Positions 24,761-32,693 of a DNA stretch of 64,000 bases are shown piece by piece. Every line of letters starts with the position of its first letter. Position 1 is the first letter of the stretch. The stretch is taken from the NCBI GenBank assembly GCA_009783305.1, contig WRHJ01000002.1:1-64000 (forward strand), in the 5' to 3' direction. A program made the translations under genes and the position numbers. Origin of the DNA: Candidatus Saccharimonadota bacterium (GTDB lineage: Bacteria > Patescibacteriota > Saccharimonadia > Saccharimonadales > Saccharimonadaceae). The notes beneath the pieces are model-generated. The model was given only the letters and a program-made list of their open reading frames with translations, was not told the DNA's origin and made no database searches.

Positions 24761-25222
24761 ATGTCCGCTAGCGAGTGGTACAAAGGCAAAGATGGCAAGG
24801 CTGAACATCTGGTTTATCTGAATAGCAAAGCAAAAGAGCTAGAGAAACTTTTGGCTGGTGAAAAAACTATGATTATGCGCGGTGCTGCGGGCAAAAAGTC
24901 ACCACTTGGTGGCAGAGCAAAAGTAAATGACACTGTCTATTTTGTGGAAACTGGCGGCGATATGACTGTCACATGCATGGGTGTCATTTCTAAAATTGTC
25001 GAGAGCGAGAAAATGACTCCTGAAGAATCCATCGGATTCGTGAAGAAGTTTGAGAAAGAATTAAACTTGTCCAAAGAACAATACGACAGATGGGCAGGCA
25101 AAAAATATCTAGCCGTGTATGAGATATCAGATATTAAGCCAATCGAACCGTTTACTTATCGACGCGACAAGAATATGGATGACTGGATTATTACTGACGA
25201 TATTAACAAGATAAAGGTATAA
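24761..25222 (+). CDS. Hypothetical protein, possible PUA-like (ASCH/EVE-type) fold
   Basis: The 153-residue soluble protein has a helical N-terminus and a core with VYFVETGGDMTVTCMGVIS and KYLAVYEISDIKPIEPF, the strand-turn pattern of PUA-like small-molecule or RNA-binding domains (ASCH, EVE). The resemblance is weak and could be wrong. AAAAGGAG lies before ATG 24761. It is a single cargo gene between repeats R4 and R5. Confidence 0.55.
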   Translation: MSASEWYKGKDGKAEHLVYLNSKAKELEKLLAGEKTMIMRGAAGKKSPLGGRAKVNDTVYFVETGGDMTVTCMGVISKIVESEKMTPEESIGFVKKFEKELNLSKEQYDRWAGKKYLAVYEISDIKPIEPFTYRRDKNMDDWIITDDINKIKV

Positions 25223-25231
25223 TTAGGTAGG

Positions 25232-25348
25232 AAGATTGTTTGCGTCGGAATAACTTGGTTTATACTCCGTTAAAACCTGCGAAATTGAGTCCCGCCAGTA
25301 AAACGAGGGACGCCGCAGGCGCATCCCGAGTCTTCCGCCAGAGTAGGC
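25232..25348. repeat. Island repeat R5 (island end)
   Basis: CGGAATAACTTGG and, further on, TCTTCCGCCAGAGTAG (25331-25346) resemble the recombination junction and the tRNA-Ser 3' end. It is the last copy, about 3.8 kb from the tRNA, and probably the outer boundary of the island. Confidence 0.55.
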
Positions 25349-25353
25349 TAAAC

Positions 25354-25397
25354 AAACCCCCGACAATCTGTAGTAATACAGTACGTCGGGGGTTTTG
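25354..25397. terminator. Bidirectional terminator at the island boundary
   Basis: CAAACCCCCGAC...GTCGGGGGTTTTG forms a stem of about 12 pairs with T tracts on both strands, ending both the island gene and the convergent 25416-25973 gene. Confidence 0.8.
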
Positions 25398-25415
25398 CTA
25401 TTCACGCTGCAATGT

Positions 25416-25973
25416 TTAGTTATTCGTCCTACAGGTCGGCGAAACTCCAAGGACATCGTAAATCTCGCTTTTGCTCATACCGGTTTCAAGCTGTTCGTAG
25501 ACATAGTCGCTGACTGTCTTATTGAACGAAGCTATGCTCACAGCATAGCCGCTATCGTCAAAGCCAATCGTAATGCCATTGTGATAATCGCAGTTTTCTG
25601 CAACGCCGAACAAATCATCCAAAGCATCTCCCACACCCTTCGCCAATAAAACATAGCTGATAAAGAAAATCGCAATCCCTGCAACGGATAGAATCGTACC
25701 AACCAACGCCATAGCCTTTCCGCCCATCTTGTTCGCAAAACCCATAATTGTGGCAATTAAGCCCAAGATTAAACCAACAATTGCGATTATCAGCGAGAAA
25801 ATATTAAGGAAGGGTATCCACGCTCCGCACACCGCTACAATACCAAGCACTAATGCTGCGACCGCCAAACCTTTGCCTCCGCCCGCCGGCGCAGCAGCCA
25901 TTGGCTGACTTACATTTGGAACCGGAGCCTGTGGCGCTGCCGCCTGTTGTGGTTGACTACTATTATTTTCCAT
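25416..25973 (-). CDS. Membrane protein with DUF4190-like region and BamE-like tail
   Basis: The 185-residue product has a Pro/Gln/Ala-rich N-terminus (1-33), three hydrophobic segments (about 35-53, 56-78, 86-108) with the Gly-rich LGIVAV...GLILGLIATIMG pattern of DUF4190-type proteins, and a soluble end. The tail reads QLETGMSKSEIYDVLG, which recalls the SmpA/BamE-type 'GMSkxEVxxxLG' helix seen in small secreted domains. The fusion is inferred by pattern. A moderately good GAAAGGTGAA precedes the ATG. Confidence 0.65.
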   Translation of the reverse strand: MENNSSQPQQAAAPQAPVPNVSQPMAAAPAGGGKGLAVAALVLGIVAVCGAWIPFLNIFSLIIAIVGLILGLIATIMGFANKMGGKAMALVGTILSVAGIAIFFISYVLLAKGVGDALDDLFGVAENCDYHNGITIGFDDSGYAVSIASFNKTVSDYVYEQLETGMSKSEIYDVLGVSPTCRTNN

Positions 25974-26022
25974 ACAAATTCACCTTTCTTTTAATAACCA
26001 CATTATAACATAATCATTATGA

Positions 26023-28437
26023 CTATTTTTTTACTCTTCTTCGGATCATCAACCACGTCGCCATACCCACACTGGCGCCGACAATCAGTATGATATGCAA
26101 ATTCTGTCCCATAACCCTTGCCCCTTCATACCAAAAGAAACCCGTATCTGGCGCTGTTGGTGGCGTAACTGGAGGCGTATATTTGACGATTGTAGACGTA
26201 GAACAATTTATACAGTTTCCTTCAATGGCCCCATTAAGCCCAGCTGGAGACACTATGTTGTTCATCACCCCGTTTGCGCCCACAAGATCCGACGGGATAA
26301 GCACTCGCACCATATAGGTAATATAAACAGTTTGATCGACTGCGAGTGACCCGCTCCAATTTAAAGTCTTGCCTTTGACTAATGGATTATTGGCAGGAGT
26401 ACCGTCCGGCTCGCCCCTATAAGAAGGTGCGTCATAAGAAGCGTAGTTGTCTGCGCCAATCACGGCATCATCGAGCACGTCCGAAAGATCATCCTCTATG
26501 TATATCGGATACCATCTCGTATAAGGAGAAGTTCCGGTATTAGTTATAGCTACAGTGTACACGACCCAGTCATTTGGCGTAGTTCCGTCTGGAGTTATCT
26601 CGGTTATCGGAGTCTTGCCCCAGTTTGTGACAGTCTTATCTATCGTATACTCCGGATCGCCAACGAGAGTCTGCGTCGAGCAGTCTCCTGAACAACTTCC
26701 ATCCGTACCAGTTACGGTCAGGTAGTTATTCAATTGCAAGTTGCCTTCACCAGTCACCGTAACAGAATATGTCACAATCTTCGTGCCTCCAGCCAGGAGA
26801 TCGCCGCTCCAGTTCAAAATCATCCCAGATAGCCCACACGTTTCCGACCCATCTGCAATATCAGTTGCACAATCTCCGTTATAAAACGCGTCATCAAGGA
26901 CGTCTGACATATCGTCAATAAAGGTTGCTAAAGTAGTAGAACTAGTATAATCTTCTTCGCCGGTATTCTGGAGCGTAATTTCATATGTGACGACATCGCC
27001 CGGACGGACGTGGCGCGGATTGTCTGAAGTCGCCGTTTTGCTCACGATGTATCCATCAGGCGCAGTACAGTTCCGTACCGTGGGAGGGGTATTATTATCT
27101 GGGTCTGGATCTGCCTCATTGCCAGTCACGGTAGCCATGTTATCAACGCAGAGACCAAACGTTGTTGGAGTTGACACTGTAATATTAAACGATTGCGAGT
27201 CCAAAGCTGCTAATGTACCCGAAACACAAATAACTGTCCGACCAGTAGGATCGTCCGGCGAAATGTAACAGTCAGCATCCATAGATATTACTGTCGTATT
27301 AGCATCAATTACATCTGTAATATAAAAGCCGCTGCTTGCAACGCCGAAAGCGTCATTATTCGTCACAGTAAGCGTGTAAGAAATATTCGCACCCGCCACA
27401 TACTGCGTCGGATCACCACCAGTATCATTTCCCGTGTCAGCAGTTTTTTCTAAACTCAAATCAATCGGCTCTCCAGCGTACGACGCGCCATCATTTGTAC
27501 TGCTTGATGGTCCAAATAGCATAGCGCCCTCAGCAAATACTGGCGCAGCAGAAGCGGGATCCGTGATAACGATTTGGTGGATGTGTCCTGTTTGGTTGTT
27601 AGAAATACCAAGATTGCCGTTCCCATAGAGCCACTGAGCTCCAAAACTTGCACCATTCCATTGGATACTTGAAAGCCCGCCTAGACTAAACCAATCTAAC
27701 ACCCCATACCTAGCGCTGCCCGGAGTTACGTCAATACGATAAATCCCATTAGGAAAAGCTGCCGTGTTCCCACCGCCACCGTAGACTGCCCATATATAGC
27801 TATCACCAGAAACAGGATCTTCCATACAGACCATATCGGCAACATTTGGAAGCGTATTCGTCCCTCCATATCCAGCAGTAAGATTCAGCGGCACCGCAGT
27901 TGGAGTTACGGCCGCAACATTAATAGAAAAAATCCTCGTCGTATTCTGTGAAGGGGCTATCCATAAAGTATTTGGCGGATTACAGGTCCCAATCGTCCCG
28001 GCGTTATAAGTCTGCGAACCTGACAATGCCGGCAAATTAGCTATTGACCCTCCAGGCCCAAGTCCCGTAGTTGCACCGGTCGAGTCTATCTGAATTAGGC
28101 GATTTGTTCCAGTATTGATAGCATAAAGGAACATGTCCGTAGGGTTGAAACCCATGGCATTATAGGTAATTGTTTGTACTGGGCCTATGGTAGCAAAGTT
28201 CGCGGTATTTGTGCCTGGAACTTGGACGGCCCCATAAAGTCTGGTTGGGCTGCCCTGAGAGACGAAAATCATACTTGGTCCATAAGGAAATGGCACAGGT
28301 GCGGCATAAGCTGGACGCTCTTGTTTAACCATAAAGCCGACAAAAAGAAACACAAAAGACACCACCAGTAATCCCGCCGCGATAGATGCTAGATTTTTGC
28401 CTCCACTTCGCTTTATTTTATTGATACCCGTTGCCAT
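26023..28437 (-). CDS. Surface protein with DUF11-type repeats and C-terminal sorting-like signal
   Basis: This 804-residue protein has an N-terminal membrane/signal segment (about 14-38), an NHL or beta-propeller-like region (about 50-320), then three DUF11-type beta-sandwich repeats (ISYTLTVTNND, VTYEITLQNTG, VVYTVAITNTG) separated by Asp-rich linkers. The end is Thr/Pro-rich, then APDTGFFW, a hydrophobic helix and RRRVKK. That arrangement mimics a sortase signal with APDTG instead of LPxTG; no sortase is in the window. It is probably a large adhesin or surface filament. A TATAAT box lies about 60 nt upstream, and GGAAGGAA precedes the ATG. Confidence 0.85.
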   Translation of the reverse strand: MATGINKIKRSGGKNLASIAAGLLVVSFVFLFVGFMVKQERPAYAAPVPFPYGPSMIFVSQGSPTRLYGAVQVPGTNTANFATIGPVQTITYNAMGFNPTDMFLYAINTGTNRLIQIDSTGATTGLGPGGSIANLPALSGSQTYNAGTIGTCNPPNTLWIAPSQNTTRIFSINVAAVTPTAVPLNLTAGYGGTNTLPNVADMVCMEDPVSGDSYIWAVYGGGGNTAAFPNGIYRIDVTPGSARYGVLDWFSLGGLSSIQWNGASFGAQWLYGNGNLGISNNQTGHIHQIVITDPASAAPVFAEGAMLFGPSSSTNDGASYAGEPIDLSLEKTADTGNDTGGDPTQYVAGANISYTLTVTNNDAFGVASSGFYITDVIDANTTVISMDADCYISPDDPTGRTVICVSGTLAALDSQSFNITVSTPTTFGLCVDNMATVTGNEADPDPDNNTPPTVRNCTAPDGYIVSKTATSDNPRHVRPGDVVTYEITLQNTGEEDYTSSTTLATFIDDMSDVLDDAFYNGDCATDIADGSETCGLSGMILNWSGDLLAGGTKIVTYSVTVTGEGNLQLNNYLTVTGTDGSCSGDCSTQTLVGDPEYTIDKTVTNWGKTPITEITPDGTTPNDWVVYTVAITNTGTSPYTRWYPIYIEDDLSDVLDDAVIGADNYASYDAPSYRGEPDGTPANNPLVKGKTLNWSGSLAVDQTVYITYMVRVLIPSDLVGANGVMNNIVSPAGLNGAIEGNCINCSTSTIVKYTPPVTPPTAPDTGFFWYEGARVMGQNLHIILIVGASVGMATWLMIRRRVKK

Positions 28438-28455
28438 ACAAGGTTCCTTCCGCCA

Positions 28456-28581
28456 TTAAAGCTTGTGATTATTCGCACTCATTATAGCACAAACAAATAC
28501 AGTGATAATGTATGTAGTATAATCCAGCTCGGCCTGTGCTTCCGCTAACCCCTGCCTAGTTAAGTAAGTTTCGTTTTTCAT
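28456..28581 (-). pseudogene. Possible remnant of the greA 5' end
   Basis: This 41-codon frame starts MKNETYLTRQGLAEAQAELD, which matches the way GreA elongation factors begin (YLTxxGLxxLxxEL), with GAAGGGAG before the ATG. After about 20 residues the similarity stops and the frame runs through the promoter of the next gene, so it looks like a truncated remnant. The match is short and could be chance. The rest of 28438-28764 holds no other gene. Confidence 0.4.
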
Positions 28582-28697
28582 TTTTGTGACTCCCTTCTTA
28601 CTTTTTACTTTGCAATTTCAGTGTGAGCTGTCAAGCAACTTGAAAGTCAACTACTTTTTCCTACAGAGGCCGCCAACAAAAATAAGTCCTAAAACTT

Positions 28698-28760
28698 GGA
28701 AACGATCCACAAAAAGAAGTCATTAAACTAGTTTAATGACTTCTTAAAAGGATCGTTTCC
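28698..28760. repeat. Nested double palindrome next to tRNA-Arg
   Basis: A perfect 32-bp palindrome (28714-28745, AAGAAGTCATTAAACT and its complement) is enclosed by a second perfect 11-bp inverted repeat, GGAAACGATCC / GGATCGTTTCC (28698-28708 and 28750-28760). It lies 4 nt beyond the CCA end of the tRNA and may act as its terminator, though there is no T run on the minus strand. Its sequence is unrelated to families A and B. Confidence 0.75.
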
Positions 28761-28764
28761 GACG

Positions 28765-28841
28765 TGGTATGCCCGATACGATTCGAACGTACGACCTTCA
28801 GCTCCGCAAGCTGACGCTCTATCCAACTGAGCTACGGGCAC
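28765..28841 (-). tRNA. tRNA-Arg (anticodon GCG)
   Basis: The 77-nt cloverleaf has acceptor GTGCCCG / CGGGCAT, anticodon stem CAGCT / AGCTG with loop TTGCGGA, T loop GTTCGAAT and an encoded CCA. Most bacteria read CGN with an ACG (inosine) anticodon; here the unmodified GCG form is encoded. Confidence 0.9.
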
Positions 28842-28969
28842 ATGTGTGGATAACAAACCGTCGCTTTCACACGACGTCTTTTATCCACCTCGAAAATTAA
28901 ACGAGCATTGTGAAAATCACAACACCTCGCATTATAGCACACCTCGCGCCCCCGTGGTATAATCAAATT

Positions 28970-29704
28970 ATGGAAAAAGCCACTAAAAAATCGAGTTTAA
29001 AACCAAAACTCCAAAAGGCCAAGGTGAAGGTGGCCAACACTATCCATGGCAAACCTGCCAAGGATCTCAAAATCATCGCCGTTGCCGGTCACACCGGTAG
29101 TGAAACGGTCGCCCATTTTATCCACGAAATCCTCAGCGCCCACAAGGTACCAGCCGCCCTTATCACCAGCCCCGCCGACAGCCCCATCTCCACCCTCATG
29201 CTCTATCGATATCTCTCAAAATGCCTCAAAAGCGGCGCCACCCACGTCATCATCGAAGCCCCCGCCGCCTCCATCAAAAAACAAGTCTTCTATAAGCTGC
29301 CTATCCACATGGCCGTCCTCACCAACACTGTCTCTCCCGACATCATCGGCACTGACATCGCCGATCTCGTCGCCCAAAAATCCACTCTTTTCCAGGATTC
29401 GCCTCATTTCATCGTCCTCAACCGCGATGACCCTCAATATGACCACTTCTCAACTTTCGCCGCCAAAACCGCCACCACCACCTACGGCCAACACCGTGAA
29501 GCCAAAACCCGCATCAATCGCTCAAAACTCTACAAAAAGGGCACCGAAGCCAGTCTCGCCCACGATTCTGCCACCTTTGATGTCGCTACCTTCGCCATCG
29601 GCGAAGAAGCTGTCGCCCTCATGGCCGCTGCCGCTGCCGCTGCCAACCTCCTCGGTGTCCCAGATGATATCATCGTCGAAGGCATCGCCTCCTACGAACC
29701 GTAA
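28970..29704 (+). CDS. Degenerate Mur-ligase-like protein lacking the C-terminal domain
   Basis: The 244-residue protein has the position of a Mur-ligase ATP site in IIAVAGHTGSETVAHFI (about 34-50), but GxxGK-T-T is changed to G-H-T-G-S-E-T, losing the catalytic Lys. Later segments follow the family (THVIIEAPAAS, MAVLTNTVSPDIIG, FIVLNRDDPQYD). It ends at VEGIASYEP, exactly where MurE continues into 'sLxPVxGR' and the C-terminal ligase domain. ATG 28970 lies 6 nt after TATAAT, so it is leaderless; the longer upstream frame is not needed. It is probably non-catalytic, perhaps a binding or partner subunit. The next gene follows after 17 nt. Confidence 0.7.
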   Translation: MEKATKKSSLKPKLQKAKVKVANTIHGKPAKDLKIIAVAGHTGSETVAHFIHEILSAHKVPAALITSPADSPISTLMLYRYLSKCLKSGATHVIIEAPAASIKKQVFYKLPIHMAVLTNTVSPDIIGTDIADLVAQKSTLFQDSPHFIVLNRDDPQYDHFSTFAAKTATTTYGQHREAKTRINRSKLYKKGTEASLAHDSATFDVATFAIGEEAVALMAAAAAAANLLGVPDDIIVEGIASYEP

Positions 29705-29721
29705 CGTGCTATACTTTATAA

Positions 29722-30570
29722 ATGATTAATCAAAAGCTACTTGTCTCCGGCACCGATTACTTCAACAACACCGCCCACATCAACCCCTACTACACCAACG
29801 ACGTCATTGATCAAGCCAAAGCCGCCCAGGAGCACGCCCTCCTCGTCAGTTGTTTCAAGCAGGCCGGCATCGAAGTCATCGAAGTTCCGCCACCCACCGA
29901 CTGTCAGGACGGCGTTTATACAGCTAACTGGGCCATCGTTCACAACGGCACCGCTATCCTTAGTAATCTCCCTAGCGTTCGCAAGCCCGAACAGCCCTAC
30001 GCCAAACAGGTCTTAGAAAATCTTGGCCTAGCCTGCATCGATCCCACCGCACCTCACCTCTTCTCCGGTCAAGGCGACTCTCTTATCTGTGGCAACCGCC
30101 TTTTCGCTGGCTCCGGCTACCGCTCCACCCCCGAAGCCCAAAAAATCGTTGCTGATGCCTTCGGCCTCGAACTAATTCAACTGCACGCTCTCCCCAAACT
30201 CAACGACACCGGCAGTCCCTTCTGGAACGCCGCCACCAACAATTATGACTCCTTCTTTTACGACCTCGATCTAGCCCTCGCTGTCATTGACGAAAACACC
30301 ATCGCCTACTGCCCAGAAGCTTTCGACGATCCATCTCGGCGTAAACTTGCCGACCTAGATATCGACAAAATCCTCGTCGACAGGGAAGAAGCCGTCACCG
30401 GATTTGCCTGTAACCTCGTCAGCACCGGCCAAACCGTCATTATGTCCGCCCACGCCCCCAAACTCCAAGCCGAGCTCCAAAAGCGCGGCCTAGCCACCCT
30501 CACCCCAGAAATCACCGAACTCAAAAAAGGCGGCGGTTACATCCGCTGCGTCTCCCTCATTCTATCCTAG
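29722..30570 (+). CDS. Amidinotransferase/DDAH-family guanidino-modifying enzyme
   Basis: The 282-residue size and motif order fit dimethylargininase-like members of the pentein superfamily: DGVYTANWA (about 63-71), LFSGQGDSLICGN in place of F-x-G-x-G-D (about 113-125), a His region near LHALPKLNDTGSPF, and the C-terminal nucleophile Cys in KGGGYIRCVSL (about 269-279). By family knowledge it hydrolyses arginine-type guanidino groups to citrulline; the exact substrate is open. TATACT lies 6 nt before the ATG (leaderless). It lies directly after the Mur-like gene. Confidence 0.8.
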   Translation: MINQKLLVSGTDYFNNTAHINPYYTNDVIDQAKAAQEHALLVSCFKQAGIEVIEVPPPTDCQDGVYTANWAIVHNGTAILSNLPSVRKPEQPYAKQVLENLGLACIDPTAPHLFSGQGDSLICGNRLFAGSGYRSTPEAQKIVADAFGLELIQLHALPKLNDTGSPFWNAATNNYDSFFYDLDLALAVIDENTIAYCPEAFDDPSRRKLADLDIDKILVDREEAVTGFACNLVSTGQTVIMSAHAPKLQAELQKRGLATLTPEITELKKGGGYIRCVSLILS

Positions 30571-30592
30571 CTACTGATAATTCTAAGAAGGG

Positions 30593-30621
30593 TTGACAAA
30601 ACGCACAAAGTTTGCTATAAT
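30593..30621 (+). promoter_or_regulatory. Promoter of the 30672 gene
   Basis: TTGACA (30593-30598), 17-nt spacer and TATAAT (30616-30621) match the consensus perfectly. The gene has a normal leader of about 45 nt with GAGGAGG. Confidence 0.85.
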
Positions 30622-30671
30622 GAAAAGATACGTACCTTAATTTTACTGTTAAAAACAGAGGAGGTTTACCC

Positions 30672-31004
30672 ATGGCCAATACTGCAAACCATACCAAGAA
30701 TCCCAATGCTAATGTTCCTGCCTGCACCGACGGTATGTCTGCCCAAGAAGTATTCGGTGCCACCGCGCTCGCCCGACAACTTGCCGAAGACGAAGCGGCG
30801 CGCATGGTGCGCGGCCAGCTCGCTACCGAATCTCTGCTATACTTCGTCGGCGAAATTATGGCCGATCTGACAGAAAATGGCACCATATCCACCGATTTCG
30901 ACTTCGACGGCCACATCAAATCCGTCAGGGTGAGTACGCCCACTATCAATCTCTACTACAATCCCATCCTCCCCAAATCGTCCAACACCAACAATAAACA
31001 GTAA
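30672..31004 (+). CDS. Small hypothetical protein under a strong promoter
   Basis: This predicts a 110-residue soluble protein (MANTANHTKNPNANVP...). Its centre is an acidic helix (EVFGATALARQLAEDEAARM) and its end is Asn/Ser-rich. GAGGAGG precedes the ATG. With a consensus promoter and its own terminator it should be highly expressed. No family recognised. Confidence 0.6.
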   Translation: MANTANHTKNPNANVPACTDGMSAQEVFGATALARQLAEDEAARMVRGQLATESLLYFVGEIMADLTENGTISTDFDFDGHIKSVRVSTPTINLYYNPILPKSSNTNNKQ

Positions 31005-31012
31005 AACCCCGC

Positions 31013-31043
31013 AAAAATGCCGAACTACAAGTTCGGCATTTTT
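31013..31043. terminator. Bidirectional terminator
   Basis: AAAAATGCCGAACT-ACA-AGTTCGGCATTTTT is symmetric and lies between the convergent genes at 30672 and 31049. Confidence 0.9.
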
Positions 31044-31048
31044 CATTT

Positions 31049-32299
31049 CTATTTTTTACCCAAAACCTTCTTCAACGCTTTCCGAATTTCCGTTTCCTCA
31101 TAATATTCATGCTCCCCATCCGCCCGCTCAATCGATTTTTCATTACCCTTACCCAAAAACAACACTGTATCACCCCTCCGCGCCATCTGACAGGCCATCA
31201 AAATCGCACTTGGCCTATCCAGTTCCAAAAACAAATCTATATCATCCTTCTTGCCGCTCTTTCGCGCTCCCGCCGCAATCTGCTCCAATATCTTCATCCC
31301 TGGCGTATCTCTGTCATCTTCTTCCGTTAAAATCACTATATCCGCATATTTGCCCGCAATTTCACCCATCGGCTCACGCTTGCTTGGGTCGCGCCGCCCT
31401 CCAGCCGAACCAAACAACACAAACAACCGCCCCTTCGCTGCTTTTTTCATATCCGGCAACAACTTCTCAAACGCGTCCGGCGTATGCGCAAAATCCATAA
31501 TCGCCGTAAAGTTCTGTCCCTCGTCAATTTTCACCATCCGCCCCTCCACGCTGTCCAACGCTTTTATCCCGCGTTCAATTTCTGCCTTGCTCAACCCTAG
31601 CTTTTGCCCCACGCACACCGCCGCCAAAGAATTATAAACATTAAATTTACCCGCAATCTGTGTCTCTATATTCATATCACCACATGCATATTTCACCCCA
31701 TCCTGTTTCAGCTCTATCTTTTTAGCCCTCACGCCCCCATTTTTTATACCATAGGAAACATATTCGCTCACATCACTTTCAAAATACTTTGCGCTTTTAT
31801 CATCCGCGTTTATCACCCCAAACCCAGCTTTCTTGAACAATTTCCGCTTCGCATCCCGATATCGCTCAAATGTCCGATGATAATCCAAATGCTCGTGCGT
31901 CACATTAGTCATCACCGCAATCTCGATCGGCACTCCCACCGTTCTAAATTGCGTCAAAGCATGCGACGTCATCTCCAGCACCAAAAACTCTGCGCCCATA
32001 TCTACAATCTTTTGGATTCTCTTATTCAGCAGGGAGCTAGGCACCGTTGTCATATGTTCAACTTGGTTCTGCAGCTTCTCCACCCCCCACGCCACCGTAC
32101 TCATCAACCCAGTCTTCCGTCCTGATTCATTTAACATCTTCCAGATCATAAAACTGGTCGTTGTCTTGCCATTTGTCCCCGTCACTCCAATTACACGCAA
32201 TTTTCGTCCCGGAAATCCCCGCCTCACCCCCGCTCCCACCGACCTCATCCAATGGTATGGAAGCACCAAACTATCATAAAACGGAATTTTCTCCTTCAT
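31049..32299 (-). CDS. MurE-like Mur ligase lacking the N-terminal UDP-binding domain
   Basis: The ATP site GVTGTNGKTTT is at about residues 38-48, followed by EMTSHALTQFR, NVTHEHLDYH (about 134-143), FNVYNSLAAV, VEGRM and DFAHTPDAFE, all in the order of MurE. The protein is 416 residues where MurE is near 490, and only about 37 residues precede the P-loop instead of about 105, so the UDP-MurNAc-binding domain is missing. The substrate loop reads EEDDRDTPG where meso-DAP enzymes have DNPR. It may still add an amino acid to a muramyl peptide, but its substrate docking must differ. Confidence 0.85.
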   Translation of the reverse strand: MKEKIPFYDSLVLPYHWMRSVGAGVRRGFPGRKLRVIGVTGTNGKTTTSFMIWKMLNESGRKTGLMSTVAWGVEKLQNQVEHMTTVPSSLLNKRIQKIVDMGAEFLVLEMTSHALTQFRTVGVPIEIAVMTNVTHEHLDYHRTFERYRDAKRKLFKKAGFGVINADDKSAKYFESDVSEYVSYGIKNGGVRAKKIELKQDGVKYACGDMNIETQIAGKFNVYNSLAAVCVGQKLGLSKAEIERGIKALDSVEGRMVKIDEGQNFTAIMDFAHTPDAFEKLLPDMKKAAKGRLFVLFGSAGGRRDPSKREPMGEIAGKYADIVILTEEDDRDTPGMKILEQIAAGARKSGKKDDIDLFLELDRPSAILMACQMARRGDTVLFLGKGNEKSIERADGEHEYYEETEIRKALKKVLGKK

Positions 32300-32354
32300 G
32301 CCCCCATTATACGCGAAATCTTAAAACTCTCCTACTTGGCCGCAAAAATATTTT

Positions 32355-32397
32355 CTAGCACTCGACCCTTGACAGTGCCAATTACATCGATTACAAT
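32355..32397 (+). promoter_or_regulatory. groES-groEL promoter with CIRCE-like operator
   Basis: TTGACA (32369-32374), 17-nt spacer and TACAAT (32392-32397) form the promoter. CTAGCACTC (32355-32363), 9 nt, then CAGTGCCAA (32373-32381) fits the CIRCE consensus TTAGCACTC-N9-GAGTGCTAA with about 3 mismatches over 18 positions. The operator covers the -35 box, so HrcA repression is likely, although hrcA is not in the window. Confidence 0.75.
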
Positions 32398-32427
32398 GAC
32401 TTCAAATTAGCAATTTAAGGAGGAACC

Positions 32428-32682
32428 ATGTCTATTAAGCCCCTAGCTGACCGCGTCGTTGCCATTAAAGAAGCCGCACTCGAGAAAACCGCCTCTGGGC
32501 TCTATCTCGGAGAAGCTAAAGAAAAACCTAGTTATGCCACCGTGCAGTCCGTCGGCCCAGATGTTAAAGCTGTCAAAAAAAGCGATAAAATCATCTTCCG
32601 TGAATATTCCGCTACGGAAGTTAAAATCGATCAAACCGACTATCTCATTATTAAAGAAGAAGATATCTTAGCAACACTTTAA
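32428..32682 (+). CDS. groES: Co-chaperonin GroES
   Basis: The 84-residue protein starts SIKPLADRVVAIKEAAL and has the mobile-loop region EKTASGLYLGE and the end DYLIIKEEDILATL, as in GroES (usual length about 95). It forms the lid of the GroEL chamber. AAGGAGG precedes the ATG, and groEL follows 11 nt after the stop. Confidence 0.97.
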   Translation: MSIKPLADRVVAIKEAALEKTASGLYLGEAKEKPSYATVQSVGPDVKAVKKSDKIIFREYSATEVKIDQTDYLIIKEEDILATL

Positions 32683-32693
32683 AGGAGTATCCC

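Noticed and set aside
21541..25348. CRISPR array.
   Set aside because: The repeats are about 0.3-1.2 kb apart, imperfect and flank genes; there are no regular short spacers or cas genes.
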